NCBI GenBank assembly: GCA_002723115.1 | Contig: PBNL01000012.1 | Coordinates: 1-52,850 of the forward strand | Direction: 5' to 3' | Length of the DNA: 52,850 nucleotides | Source of the DNA: Methanobacteriota archaeon | GTDB taxonomy: Bacteria; Bacteroidota; Bacteroidia; Flavobacteriales_D; Sanyastnellaceae | The notes under the pieces: model-generated | What the model saw: only the letters and a program-made list of their open reading frames with translations | Database searches by the model: none | What the model was told of the DNA's origin: nothing | Part shown: one piece after another, positions 7,437 to 16,505 of the stretch | Layout of the letters: each line of letters starts with the position of its first letter | How positions within the stretch are numbered: the stretch's first letter is position 1 | Made by a program: the position numbers and the translations under genes

Positions 7437-8681
7437 ATGACCGGCGATCCGGAATCTCAGAACGAATTATTAAGTCTTCTGGGACGTCGTATAGTTCTTG
7501 GAATAACAGGAAGTATCGCTGCTTATAAAAGTGCTTTACTTGCAAGAGAACTCACAAGAAGAGGAGCTGAAGTGCGAGTAGTAATGACTCCTTCAGCCAC
7601 TGAATTTATAACACCTCTAACTTTAGCAACGCTTGTAGACAATCCTGTTCATTCAGATTTCACTGAGAGCAAGGAAAAAGGAACTTGGACAAACCATGTT
7701 GAGTTGGGCTTATGGGGCGACCTTTTTTTAATAGCTCCATGCACTGCCCAAACCATGTCAGCAATGGTTACTGGAGCATGCGACAATTTGCTTCAAGCTG
7801 TGTTCTTAAGCGCTCGTTGCCCTGTAATGATAGCTCCAGCAATGGATCTAGACATGTTCACAAACGCTGCTACTCAAGAATCATTACACACCTTAAGGGA
7901 TAGAGGGATTGAAATAATTGAGCCTGCTTCTGGTCTTCTTGCAAGTGGATTAGAAGGAAAAGGAAGGTTAGAAGAACCTGAAGTAATTGCCGAAAAAGTT
8001 GTCAATTTCTTTAGCTCTTCCCTCCCACTCAAAAACAAACGTGTTGTTGTTACAGCAGGACCTACTCAAGAACCAATTGACGCTGTCAGATACATTGGGA
8101 ACAGAAGTACTGGCAAAATGGGATTTGCTCTTGCAGCAAGATTATCAGATTTAGGAGCAGAAGTTACTCTAATTGCTGGACCTGTTGCTTTACCCACTCC
8201 TCCTAGGGTGAAAAATAGAATAGACATAAAGACTGCTCAGGAATTGTATGAAGCTACGATTAAGGTTTGGCCAGATATGGATGCTGGTATTGCTTGTGCC
8301 GCTGTTGCTGACTTAAAACCAAAATCAGTATCAAACGTAAAACTTCACAAAGAAGAATTTCCCGAAGCTGTTGAATTAGAAAAGACGCCAGATACGCTTG
8401 CCTCTATGGGCTCAAGTAAAAAAGCTAATCAACTGTTAATGGGATTTGCCCTTGAAACTGACGATGGAATTGAAAGCGCGGTAGGAAAATTGAATAGGAA
8501 AAACTTAGATTTTGTTGTACTAAATACCTTGGCAGACGACGGTGCTGGATTTAGCCACGACACAAATAAAGTTACAGTCATAAAAAAGGTGGGTGTAGAT
8601 ACTGAAATTCGTAGTTTTGAGTTAAAGAGTAAGAAAGAGGTCGCTAGAGATCTCATAGACATTCTTTTTCAGATCAAATGA
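7437..8681 (+). CDS. coaBC: CoaBC, bifunctional phosphopantothenoylcysteine decarboxylase / phosphopantothenate-cysteine ligase
   Basis: A 414-residue two-domain enzyme of normal length that makes 4'-phosphopantetheine from phosphopantothenate and cysteine. The CoaC half has the flavin-binding GITGSIAAYKSA near residue 21, the catalytic histidine in NHVELG, and APAMDLDMF where the textbook motif is PAMN; the usual CG of the substrate lid reads SGLEGKGRL. The CoaB half shows VVTAGPTQEPIDAVRYIGNR, STGKMG and the lysine of EKTPDT. The two altered CoaC motifs are also common in Bacteroidota homologues, so activity is still likely. Its stop overlaps the next ATG (ATGA). Confidence 0.95.
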   Translation: MTGDPESQNELLSLLGRRIVLGITGSIAAYKSALLARELTRRGAEVRVVMTPSATEFITPLTLATLVDNPVHSDFTESKEKGTWTNHVELGLWGDLFLIAPCTAQTMSAMVTGACDNLLQAVFLSARCPVMIAPAMDLDMFTNAATQESLHTLRDRGIEIIEPASGLLASGLEGKGRLEEPEVIAEKVVNFFSSSLPLKNKRVVVTAGPTQEPIDAVRYIGNRSTGKMGFALAARLSDLGAEVTLIAGPVALPTPPRVKNRIDIKTAQELYEATIKVWPDMDAGIACAAVADLKPKSVSNVKLHKEEFPEAVELEKTPDTLASMGSSKKANQLLMGFALETDDGIESAVGKLNRKNLDFVVLNTLADDGAGFSHDTNKVTVIKKVGVDTEIRSFELKSKKEVARDLIDILFQIK

Positions 8682-9586
8682 CGACAAATTTTAAAGGAAT
8701 TACTGTAGGATTAGCATTGCTTGTAGCATGTGGATTCAATGCATTTGCACAAGAACTTAATTGTTCAGTTCAAGTAATGGCCCCTCGAATTGCCAATGTA
8801 GAAGCTAGTGTTTTTGAAGCTCTAGAAGATGGAGTAAGAGAATTCATGAATGGAAGGCGTTGGACAAACGATAATTTCAATTTTGAGGAAAGAATTGAGT
8901 GCACAATGCAGATAAATATATCTGAAGCTATAAGTGCAACGCAGTTTAGTGGGTCAATACAAGTTCAGAGCAACAGACCTGTATTCGGTTCTGATTACAA
9001 ATCACCTATGCTTTTTGTACATGATGCAGATTTTGAAATTGTTTGGGTAAATGGATCAGCGATCAATTTCAACATGGGAATCCATCGAGACAATCTATCA
9101 TCAATTCTAGCGTATTACGCGTACATGATTTTGGGAATGGATTATGACAGTTTTGGCATGGAATCAGGCACAGATTATTACATAAAGGCACAGCAAATAG
9201 TAGCAAATGCTCAGAACGCTGCTGGGTCTGGATGGAGAGCAAGAGAAGGAAAGCAGAATAGATATTGGCTAATTGAAAACATGCTAAGCCAAACTTTCAG
9301 GCCACTTAGATATTGTCTATACAATTATCACAGAAAGGGCATGGATCTCCTTTATAGTGATATTGAAAGCGCAAGGCTAAACATTGGCGACGCCATTGTT
9401 GAAATGAGATCAACAAATAGAATTAGGCCTGCATCATATAACCTTCAGATTTTCTTCCTTGCAAAAAGTGATGAAATCATCAAAATCTTCGAACCTGCAC
9501 CTGAGCCTGAGAGAGTTAGACTTTTACCAGTTGTAAAGCAGATGGATCCAGGCAACATTGCTAAATACGACGCTGCTCTTTTATAA
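8678..9586 (+). CDS. DUF4835 family secreted protein
   Basis: A 302-residue protein with a signal peptide (cleavage after ACGFNAFAQ) and the start of the mature region ELNCSVQVMAPRI that marks DUF4835. This family is almost restricted to Bacteroidota and regularly sits between coaBC and recN, as here. Its function is unknown; export to the periplasm or outer membrane is inferred from the signal. The mature part has conserved phrases RRWTNDNFNFEERIEC and ILAYYAYMILGMDYDSFG. It overlaps coaBC by 4 bases and recN follows after 3 bases, so it is translated from one operon with them. Confidence 0.88.
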   Translation: MTTNFKGITVGLALLVACGFNAFAQELNCSVQVMAPRIANVEASVFEALEDGVREFMNGRRWTNDNFNFEERIECTMQINISEAISATQFSGSIQVQSNRPVFGSDYKSPMLFVHDADFEIVWVNGSAINFNMGIHRDNLSSILAYYAYMILGMDYDSFGMESGTDYYIKAQQIVANAQNAAGSGWRAREGKQNRYWLIENMLSQTFRPLRYCLYNYHRKGMDLLYSDIESARLNIGDAIVEMRSTNRIRPASYNLQIFFLAKSDEIIKIFEPAPEPERVRLLPVVKQMDPGNIAKYDAALL

Positions 9587-9589
9587 TTC

Positions 9590-11233
9590 ATGCTTAAAAA
9601 ACTACATATCAAGAACTATGCTCTTATTGAAGAGTTAGAACTTGATTTTAGCAATGGATTAACTGTAGTTACTGGTGAAACTGGTTCGGGTAAATCAATT
9701 TTACTAGGTGCTTTAGGACTAGCTTTAGGTGAACGCGCTACTTCATCTTCAGTTAGACATGGTGCAACTCAATGTATTATCGAAGCACACTTTAAATCTC
9801 ATCAAGTAAGTGACTTACTTGATTCTTGGGATATAGATTCTTTTAAAGACAACGAGATTCAAATAAGAAGAGAATTAACTGCCTCAGGAAGATCAAAAGC
9901 ATTTATAAACGATAGTCAAACTAATATTGGCACGTTAAAGGAAGTGGGCGCTCTTCTTGTGGATTTACATGGCCAGGATGAAACTAGAGCATTGATGGAG
10001 AGGTCCACAAGACTAGAATTATTAGATCATTTTGGTGGGCATTTTGATATTAGAGATTCATATAGAGCTGCATACTCAGCATGGAGAACTTCTACTCAAA
10101 AACTTCTAGACTTAGAAGCAATAGCATCAAAACCTCAATCAGATGTTGACTACTTACAATTTCAATTTGAAGAATTACAGGAGCTTAATTTAGAAGAAAC
10201 TGATTGGGAAGGTCTCGAAGATGAATTTTTAAAACTAACTAACTCTACAAGTTTGGCTTCAGGATATAATTCCGTTTATGAGGCAATAGACGGGTTAGGT
10301 TTAAGCAATATTTCAAAAGTACTTGATGAAATCTCAAGCTTTAGTAAAGAAGCATCTGACTTAGCAGCTAGATTTAAAAGTTCTATGATAGAATTAGAGG
10401 ATCTAGCTCATGAAGCTAGTTCTCTATCAGACAATGTCTCCTTTGATCCTAATAGACTTCAAATAATTGAGGATAAATTAGAAGGAATTAAAAGAGCTAT
10501 GCACAAGCATAGACTAAACTCTTCAAATGAGTTAATTAGGCTTCAATCACAAATTCAACTACAAATTGAATCAGCTGAAAATTTAGATAAAGCAATTGAA
10601 TTAGCTAAAGAAGGTGTTCTCAGAGATAAAGCTAAATTATTTGTAGCTGGAGAAGCTCTTAAAAATGAAAGAGAAAAGTGTGGGGGCGAATTATTGAATT
10701 GTGTGAATGGGGAATTAATTCCTCTAAAACTTCCAGATGTTAGAATAAACTGGGTGTTTACTGAAGCAAAGGAGCCTGATTTAAATGGAATCGAAGATGT
10801 TGATCTACTGTTTTCAGCTAATGTCGGTGCTCCTCAATATCCTATCACACAAATAGCATCTGGAGGTGAGAAATCTAGAGTTATGCTTGCATTTAAAGTA
10901 GCTATTTCATCTAGAAGATCTATTCCTACCATAGTTCTTGACGAAATTGATACTGGAGTTAGTGGAGATATCGCTTCAAGAATGGCGACTTCAATGAAAA
11001 ACATGTCATCAAGACAACAAGTGTTTTCAGTTACACATTTGGCTCAAGTTGCAGCTGCTGGAGATCAGCACTTGGACGTTGTAAAATCAATAGATTCAAA
11101 CTCCACAAAGACTTTTGCAAAATTCCTAGAAGCTGATGAGAAAACGGAAGCTATAGCCCAGATGTTAAGTGGCAGCAATGTTACTGATGAAGCAAGAGCT
11201 CAAGCAGTAGTACTTAGAAACTCCAATCAATAG
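9590..11233 (+). CDS. recN: RecN, SMC-like DNA double-strand-break repair ATPase
   Basis: A 547-residue protein of RecN size. It has the N-terminal Walker A GETGSGKS (residues 29-36), the SMC-like signature ASGGEKSRVMLAFK and Walker B TIVLDEIDTGVSGD towards the C-terminus, separated by long coiled-coil arms rich in leucine and glutamate (about residues 150-370). RecN is recruited to double-strand breaks and promotes end processing and recombination. It ends the bamD-rpoZ-coaBC-DUF4835 block. The last 20 bases overlap the end of the convergent TonB receptor gene. Confidence 0.95.
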   Translation: MLKKLHIKNYALIEELELDFSNGLTVVTGETGSGKSILLGALGLALGERATSSSVRHGATQCIIEAHFKSHQVSDLLDSWDIDSFKDNEIQIRRELTASGRSKAFINDSQTNIGTLKEVGALLVDLHGQDETRALMERSTRLELLDHFGGHFDIRDSYRAAYSAWRTSTQKLLDLEAIASKPQSDVDYLQFQFEELQELNLEETDWEGLEDEFLKLTNSTSLASGYNSVYEAIDGLGLSNISKVLDEISSFSKEASDLAARFKSSMIELEDLAHEASSLSDNVSFDPNRLQIIEDKLEGIKRAMHKHRLNSSNELIRLQSQIQLQIESAENLDKAIELAKEGVLRDKAKLFVAGEALKNEREKCGGELLNCVNGELIPLKLPDVRINWVFTEAKEPDLNGIEDVDLLFSANVGAPQYPITQIASGGEKSRVMLAFKVAISSRRSIPTIVLDEIDTGVSGDIASRMATSMKNMSSRQQVFSVTHLAQVAAAGDQHLDVVKSIDSNSTKTFAKFLEADEKTEAIAQMLSGSNVTDEARAQAVVLRNSNQ

Positions 11234-13574
11234 TAATTGATGGAAGGAAAGGCAGTTGATTCTTCCTTTGGCCTGTAATTCTGTTTATGTAAAAAACATT
11301 CTCCCTGCTATAAACATTAGTAACTCCAGCAGTGAAATCAATATCCCCAAACTCTTTTTCGAATTTCTTGCTAATATTTATGTCAAGCCTATGATAAGCA
11401 GGAAGTCGCCCCTCATTTAAGTCAGCGTATGAGATTGATATTTGATTTGGGTTATAAGTCAAGTAATCTGAGAAAATACCTCCACCTAAACTTGGGCTTT
11501 GGTAATATCCCTGGCTTTGAGTAAACGGCAATCCTGATCCTAGAGCCCACCTTGAACTAATCGTCCAATCCCTATCAGGGCCGAATTTCTGTGAAGCAAC
11601 AAAATTCACATTGTGCCTTCTATCAAATACTGGATCATACCATCTATTACCATCCCACCTATCAACGTCACCATATCCATATACCAGCCATAGATAAGTG
11701 AATTTTTCCTCGTATTCTAATACAACATCTACTCCTTTAGCAAAGCCGCTTTCTACAATAAAATCAAGTGAAAACTGTTCTGGCACATCTGGAGTATTAG
11801 AAGGGAACAACTTATCCCTATTCATATTAGTTAACTGAGTAAAGTGCTTTATATACCCTTCAACGTTTAAGTTCAGTTTTTCAGTTAGATCGTACTCAAA
11901 ACCAGTCACAAGGTGATTAGCAGTTTGCAAAGAGTGTGTAACGCTTTCCTCAACACCGTTTGGATTTACAAACGATTCTTGCAAATTACTTGGTCCAGTT
12001 AGGAATCCGTAGAACAGATTTACAACATCTCTATCTGAATTTGCACTAATCAAGTTTTGAGAATACATCCCAGCAGCAAACTTTAATCGTAGTCTTTCTG
12101 AAGCTTTATACTTTAACCCAAACCTAGGCTCTAACCTTCCCCTTCCAACTGAACTGTAAAACTGCCCTCTAAGACTTGGCTGAATAATTAAATCACCTCT
12201 ATTTATTGTGTAATCTATATAGGTGCCAAATTCAGTTGTTATCTCATTCTGAGTAACAGGCTCACCAATCAAGCTAAATGTTTCAAAATTTGTGCTTAGA
12301 CCTACTACCTCAACACCATATTCAATATTATCCTCTCCAGCAACATATTTAAAATCTAAGCCAAAATTAAAGCCATCAATCTCACTACTCCTTCCTTCAC
12401 GATCCATTGGAATTACTCCATCATTATCATCATCTTCATAGAATGCAAGCTTATAATTACTAGCCGCAAAATGACCTTTCATTAATACTGAAGATCCAGG
12501 TGGCACTAAAGTAAACTCGCCCCCATACCCATAACTATTCCACATATAATGTGCAATTGGCAATCCTGTTGTATCATTAAGAACACTAGCTCTATCATTG
12601 AAATTAAACCCAAACAAACTCAACTTAGACCCTCCGCCACCAAATGTGATTTTACCATAAGAATCAGTAAAACCAAAAGGAAGTTTACCCCCATCTATAT
12701 ATGGATACAGAAACTGAGATGTTTGTTCCAAATAGCTGTGTTTCATTGAAACTAAGTAACTAATCCCACCTACACCGTCTTCCATCTTTTTGATAGGCCC
12801 CTCCATTAACATCTTAGCTCCAAAAGGACTTGCACCGACTTTAACTTTCGTCTCTCTCATATTACCATTCTTAGTGGTAATGTCCATGATAGATGAAATC
12901 CTGCCTCCATACTTAGCAGAGAATGCACCCGTATAAATATCAGCGTTTGACAAAGCATCTGAGTCAAAAACACTGAACAGACCTATTGAGTGGAATGCAT
13001 TATAAATTATCATTCCATCTAGAATTACTTTGTTTTGAACTGGAGATCCTCCCCTGATGTATAATTGACCTCCTTGGTCACCTGTAGACACAAATCCTGG
13101 CATTACTTGAAGAGCTTGGACCAAATCCGCCTGACCACCGAAGCTTGGTATTCTCTTTAAGTCTGCAGGTCTAATTGTTTCAACAGACATGTTTACAGTA
13201 TTGAGCTGCTCCTCCCTGTCAGCGCTAATTTCAGCACCTTCTAATTCAATCACACCTTGATTTAGTAAAAAATTCTTAGTCAATACTTTACCATCGACTA
13301 TTTCTATTTCTTCTTTAGTGTTTTCAAATTCAATGCTAGATACAACTAACGTGTACCTACCTCCAGGAATTTTGCTTAAAGAATAGAACCCTGAAATATC
13401 TGTAGATATGCCAAACGCAGTACCCTCAAGAGACACGCTTGCAAACATCACAGGCTCACCTGTTTCCTCTGATCTAACGAATCCCTTTACTGTACCTTGA
13501 GCTAGTATCGTTGTAGAAATTAAGACACTTAAAACAAGGGCTAGGAATTTAAACACTAGTCTCTTTTCTTGCAT
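11214..13574 (-). CDS. TonB-dependent receptor with N-terminal carboxypeptidase-regulatory-like domain
   Basis: A 786-residue outer-membrane protein. After a signal peptide (ending TTILAQ) come a CarboxypepD_reg-like beta domain (GTVKGFVRSEETGEPVMFAS to about residue 95), a plug with GGQLYIRGGSPVQNKVILDG (about 170-190), and a 22-strand-type barrel ending in the aromatic PSITIDWSF. It is shorter than SusC-type receptors and has no SusD partner nearby, so the ligand (siderophore, cofactor, peptide or other) is unknown. The ATG at 13574 is used rather than a TTG three codons upstream. A perfect TATATTTG -7-type box lies at 13588-13581. Its end overlaps recN by 20 bases. Confidence 0.9.
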   Translation of the reverse strand: MQEKRLVFKFLALVLSVLISTTILAQGTVKGFVRSEETGEPVMFASVSLEGTAFGISTDISGFYSLSKIPGGRYTLVVSSIEFENTKEEIEIVDGKVLTKNFLLNQGVIELEGAEISADREEQLNTVNMSVETIRPADLKRIPSFGGQADLVQALQVMPGFVSTGDQGGQLYIRGGSPVQNKVILDGMIIYNAFHSIGLFSVFDSDALSNADIYTGAFSAKYGGRISSIMDITTKNGNMRETKVKVGASPFGAKMLMEGPIKKMEDGVGGISYLVSMKHSYLEQTSQFLYPYIDGGKLPFGFTDSYGKITFGGGGSKLSLFGFNFNDRASVLNDTTGLPIAHYMWNSYGYGGEFTLVPPGSSVLMKGHFAASNYKLAFYEDDDNDGVIPMDREGRSSEIDGFNFGLDFKYVAGEDNIEYGVEVVGLSTNFETFSLIGEPVTQNEITTEFGTYIDYTINRGDLIIQPSLRGQFYSSVGRGRLEPRFGLKYKASERLRLKFAAGMYSQNLISANSDRDVVNLFYGFLTGPSNLQESFVNPNGVEESVTHSLQTANHLVTGFEYDLTEKLNLNVEGYIKHFTQLTNMNRDKLFPSNTPDVPEQFSLDFIVESGFAKGVDVVLEYEEKFTYLWLVYGYGDVDRWDGNRWYDPVFDRRHNVNFVASQKFGPDRDWTISSRWALGSGLPFTQSQGYYQSPSLGGGIFSDYLTYNPNQISISYADLNEGRLPAYHRLDINISKKFEKEFGDIDFTAGVTNVYSRENVFYINRITGQRKNQLPFLPSITIDWSF

Positions 13575-13580
13575 GGATGA

Positions 13581-13588
13581 CAAATATA
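13581..13588 (-). promoter_or_regulatory. -7-type promoter box of the TonB receptor gene
   Basis: TATATTTG on the minus strand matches TAnnTTTG fully and ends 6 bases before the ATG at 13574. On the plus strand TATCTTTC (7 of 8) lies 6 bases before the ATG of the divergent secreted-protein gene. Confidence 0.45.
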
Positions 13589-13623
13589 CACTCTAATAAA
13601 AGCAACTATTATTATCTTTCGGC

Positions 13624-14457
13624 ATGAAATCTGCATCGACTGCAAGCATGAACACAATTACAACACGCGCAACATGGCTTTACAGCCTACTTTTCATTTG
13701 TTCATTTCTGATTCCTTCTGAGGCGTTAGCCCAAAGAGGAAAAGATGATGATGAAAAGCCTAAGAAACCCGTAATTTCTCAAGAAGAATACAACAAACTA
13801 CTCATGTGGTTGGTGGATGAGAAGTATGAAAACATCTTATACAAGTGCATTAGATACACTGAAGAAGATAAAACCAAAAAAGAACCACTTCCATATATCT
13901 ACATAGCACAAGCGCATATGGGAATCCACCTTAGCGACGATCACGAGCTAAGAGATGCTCATGAAGCCGATAAAAACAAGTCACTTAAGAACAGCTTAAA
14001 GTATGCATCTAAGTACAGAAAGAAAGACAAGGAATTAGAGCATTATTCAGAATTTACAGACTTCTTCGATGAACTTTGGACTCAGACAAAAAACGCTGCT
14101 GAGACTGAGATGGACAACGAAAAGTACACCAAAGCCAAATCTTACTACAAATACCTTTGCACTATCGATCCTGAAGATCCTGGTGCAACTTTAATGTTAG
14201 CTGCGGTATACCAGCAATTAAAATCAAGGAAGGAAGCTGAGCTTACATATGAAAAGGCAAGTAATCTACTTATTGAATTTGGTGGTAAAGGATTAAGAGA
14301 AGTCCAAACTGAATTACTTCACAGCGCAATTATCTACAACGTTGAACTCTTAGCAAACATCAATAGATCTGCAGCTTTAGAGTGGTTAGCTTTAGGCCAA
14401 GATTTATTCAGAGGGGAACCTGAATTTGAAGCTGTAAGAAGAAGCATAGGCGGATAA
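13624..14457 (+). CDS. Secreted helical (TPR-like) protein of unknown function
   Basis: A 277-residue protein with an N-terminal signal peptide ending SEALAQ and a highly charged helical mature part (KDDDEKPKKP, then repeated lysine- and glutamate-rich helices). Helical pairs such as TKAKSYYKYLCTIDPEDPGA and LMLAAVYQQLKSRKEAELTY resemble tetratricopeptide repeats, so a protein-binding role outside the cytoplasm is plausible but unproven. A second in-frame ATG at 13648 would shorten the signal by eight residues. The stop overlaps the next start (TAATG), coupling it to the following gene. I do not recognise a named family. Confidence 0.7.
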   Translation: MKSASTASMNTITTRATWLYSLLFICSFLIPSEALAQRGKDDDEKPKKPVISQEEYNKLLMWLVDEKYENILYKCIRYTEEDKTKKEPLPYIYIAQAHMGIHLSDDHELRDAHEADKNKSLKNSLKYASKYRKKDKELEHYSEFTDFFDELWTQTKNAAETEMDNEKYTKAKSYYKYLCTIDPEDPGATLMLAAVYQQLKSRKEAELTYEKASNLLIEFGGKGLREVQTELLHSAIIYNVELLANINRSAALEWLALGQDLFRGEPEFEAVRRSIGG

Positions 14458-15326
14458 TGCCTCACAAACAAAGCCCTTTCATTTCAAATTCATGGCTTGA
14501 GAACTGTGGGTCAGGAGGCTTTGTATTTGAAAATTTCTGCGGACTATATAAGACAAATCTTAAAGGCATCCCTGCCTTATTCACTCCACCTTGGGCTTTA
14601 GATTGTGGTTTATCTCTAGATTCCAATAATAGAGAACACTACACAACATTTATTGAAGCTTTAAGCAAAAGAAGAGAATCATACATTACTGTTGACCTAC
14701 CTCCTTGCTCTGATGATTCGAGCAAAGGATTAAGCACAGCTATTGTAAAACAGTACACTCCTTCTGACTTTAGAGTTCAATGGAGACATACACGAATTCT
14801 AAACATTCCAACCAAACTTCCTGCAAACAGAAGAAAACAGGTAAACAAAGCTGAGAGAGAGCTTATTAGCTGTGAATTAACTGAAGATTGGTCAAACGTA
14901 AGCTTGTTACATGACGAGAGTCGTAATAGAAAAGATCTTTCTATTGATAGTAAACAACTTAAAAATCTACTTGATTCAATTTCTGCCCAATCATATTCTT
15001 TTGCAATTGAAGCAAAGAACGCAGAGGGCGAGTGCATAGCATCTGGTGGATTTGTTTTAACATCACCAAACAGATGTGTTTACGCATTTGGAGGCCAAAA
15101 AAGAGGCCCAAACTCAGCAGTTGCAACTGTTGCAATGCTTAATTATGCAATGATTGTTGCTGAGAAAAAGGGTGCACAAGAATTCGACTTTGGAGGCAGT
15201 TCTGATCCAGGAGTAGATAGATTTTACAAGGAGTTTGGCGCGTTAAGTGTACCTAAACCCAGGTTAATAAGAACTTCGTGGTGGCTCAACCCTATTTTAA
15301 AAGTTATTAGACCTGATCTTTTCTGA
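14457..15326 (+). CDS. GNAT/FemAB-like acyltransferase
   Basis: A 289-residue cytoplasmic protein. The C-terminal half has the layout of FemAB/GNAT-like proteins: a beta strand with SFAIEAKNAEGECIASGGFV, a central ATVAMLNYAMIVAEKKGAQE helix, then EFDFGGSSDPGVDRFYKEFG, the motif in which the acyl-acceptor loop usually occurs in peptidoglycan- or exopolysaccharide-linked FemAB-like proteins. It starts within the stop codon of the preceding secreted-protein gene, so the two are co-translated. Substrate is unknown. The last 20 bases overlap the convergent dehydrogenase gene. Confidence 0.72.
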   Translation: MPHKQSPFISNSWLENCGSGGFVFENFCGLYKTNLKGIPALFTPPWALDCGLSLDSNNREHYTTFIEALSKRRESYITVDLPPCSDDSSKGLSTAIVKQYTPSDFRVQWRHTRILNIPTKLPANRRKQVNKAERELISCELTEDWSNVSLLHDESRNRKDLSIDSKQLKNLLDSISAQSYSFAIEAKNAEGECIASGGFVLTSPNRCVYAFGGQKRGPNSAVATVAMLNYAMIVAEKKGAQEFDFGGSSDPGVDRFYKEFGALSVPKPRLIRTSWWLNPILKVIRPDLF

Positions 15327-16341
15327 TAGGCCTCTCTCCTGCTTTGTACATTGCCTCAATTATTGAAACAACGTCAACGCCTTCATCTAATGGCGTAGCA
15401 ATTTCAGCGCCATTTGTCAAGCAATCAACCACATTAGATATCACGTAATGGTGGTTAGAAGCTGACCCTTTGTATGCTCCATAATCATTGGGAGGAGCTG
15501 AATTTGGTAGATCAGGCATAGTGTAACCATCAATATCACAATGTACTACTTCTTGCATGTATTGCCCTGCTATCCTTAATGTTCCTTTTTCAGAAATTAA
15601 AGTAAGACTGGATTCAAAATTCGACCTATCTACTGCTGTAGAAAAAGTAAATGACCCCCAACCTTCATTTTCAAAGTCAAAAGATATTTGACCGGAATCT
15701 TCAAACTCTGTATTGTGCTCGTGTGCTTGATTATAGAATCTAGCTTGAGGATTAGAAATACCTCCAAATATCCAATACATCACATCTATAAAGTGTGAGA
15801 ACTGAGTAAACAAGGGACCGCCATCAAGCTCTAACGATCCTCTCCAGCCGCCCTTTTGGTAATACCTATCATCCCTGTTCCAGAAGCATTGAATGTGTAC
15901 TTGTCGGATTTGGCCTAAATCTCCTGAATCAACTAAGTCTTTCAACCATTGAGAAGGAGGAGCAAATCGGTTCTGCATAACACAAAACACCTTCATACCT
16001 GTAGCTTCAGAAGCTTGCTTAACTCTTAGTGCATCTGTTAAAGACAGGGAAATAGGCTTTTCAAGCACAACGTTTACACCTGATTCAAGCAGTTTAATAC
16101 ATTGATTAGCGTGTAATCCGTTAGGTGTACAAACGCTCACTACATCTGGTAAATCATCACTTGAAATCAATGTATCAAGTGAGTCAAACCAGGTTGCATT
16201 TTCTAAAAACTCCGTAGCACCACACTCTTCTTGAGATTTAATGTCTGCTAAATGTGTGAGAGATGCTCCTGGATGAGCGCTTATAGATTGCGCATGCCTC
16301 TTACCAATGTGCCCTAGCCCTAATACGCCAAACCTTATCAT
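15307..16341 (-). CDS. Gfo/Idh/MocA family NAD(P)-dependent sugar dehydrogenase
   Basis: A 344-residue two-domain oxidoreductase. The N-terminal Rossmann fold has GLGHIGKRHA (G8-H11 region) and the catalytic-domain hinge motif EKPISL near residue 96; the C-terminal domain carries GGWRGSLELDGGPLFTQFSH, which resembles WlbA/WbpB-type UDP-GlcNAc(A) 3-dehydrogenases with the catalytic lysine/histidine pair. A role in making a modified surface sugar is therefore the leading idea, but other sugar or inositol substrates cannot be excluded. It is transcribed towards the GNAT-like gene, overlapping it by 20 bases, and away from dnaK. Confidence 0.82.
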   Translation of the reverse strand: MIRFGVLGLGHIGKRHAQSISAHPGASLTHLADIKSQEECGATEFLENATWFDSLDTLISSDDLPDVVSVCTPNGLHANQCIKLLESGVNVVLEKPISLSLTDALRVKQASEATGMKVFCVMQNRFAPPSQWLKDLVDSGDLGQIRQVHIQCFWNRDDRYYQKGGWRGSLELDGGPLFTQFSHFIDVMYWIFGGISNPQARFYNQAHEHNTEFEDSGQISFDFENEGWGSFTFSTAVDRSNFESSLTLISEKGTLRIAGQYMQEVVHCDIDGYTMPDLPNSAPPNDYGAYKGSASNHHYVISNVVDCLTNGAEIATPLDEGVDVVSIIEAMYKAGERPIRKDQV

Positions 16342-16362
16342 GTCGTAAAGTTAATTCATTCG

Positions 16363-16428
16363 GACAGGCTGTCAGGTTTGAGAACGGAAAAATGAGAATT
16401 TGTCACAGAACATGACAGAAAAATGTCA
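16363..16428. promoter_or_regulatory. Cluster of TGTCA/TGACA half-sites upstream of dnaK
   Basis: Four related half-site groups lie in 66 bases: the palindrome GACAGGCTGTC (16363-16373), TGTCA (16401-16405), TGACA (16413-16417) and TGTCA (16424-16428). The last three form overlapping inverted pairs with spacers of 7 and 6 bases. They end 22 bases before the sigma-54-type promoter at 16451, the distance expected for binding sites of an enhancer-binding activator. The protein that binds is unknown; the role is inferred from spacing and symmetry. Confidence 0.6.
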
Positions 16429-16450
16429 GGAGAACAAAGGTGGCATGTGT

Positions 16451-16466
16451 TGGCAAGGGTTTTGCC
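16451..16466 (+). promoter_or_regulatory. Putative sigma-54 (RpoN) promoter of dnaK
   Basis: The sequence TGGCAAGGGTTTTGCC has the sigma-54 pattern TGGCAC-N5-TTGC: the -24 GG and -12 GC are present with exact spacing, with one mismatch (A for C at the sixth base). The predicted start of transcription is about base 16477, giving a leader of roughly 29 bases before the dnaK ATG at 16506. No TAnnTTTG box is seen in the same interval. Regulation by RpoN is inferred, not shown. Confidence 0.65.
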
Positions 16467-16505
16467 TAAGAGGTGGATGTAAACGAAAACTATCAATTCA
16501 ATACA

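Noticed and set aside
16473..16505. GTG start giving dnaK an 11-residue N-terminal extension.
   Set aside because: Overlaps the predicted transcription start and has no family support; the ATG at 16506 gives the standard DnaK N-terminus.
16342..16505. CIRCE/HrcA or sigma-32-type control of dnaK.
   Set aside because: No CIRCE inverted repeat and no sigma-32-like -35/-10 pair were found in this interval.
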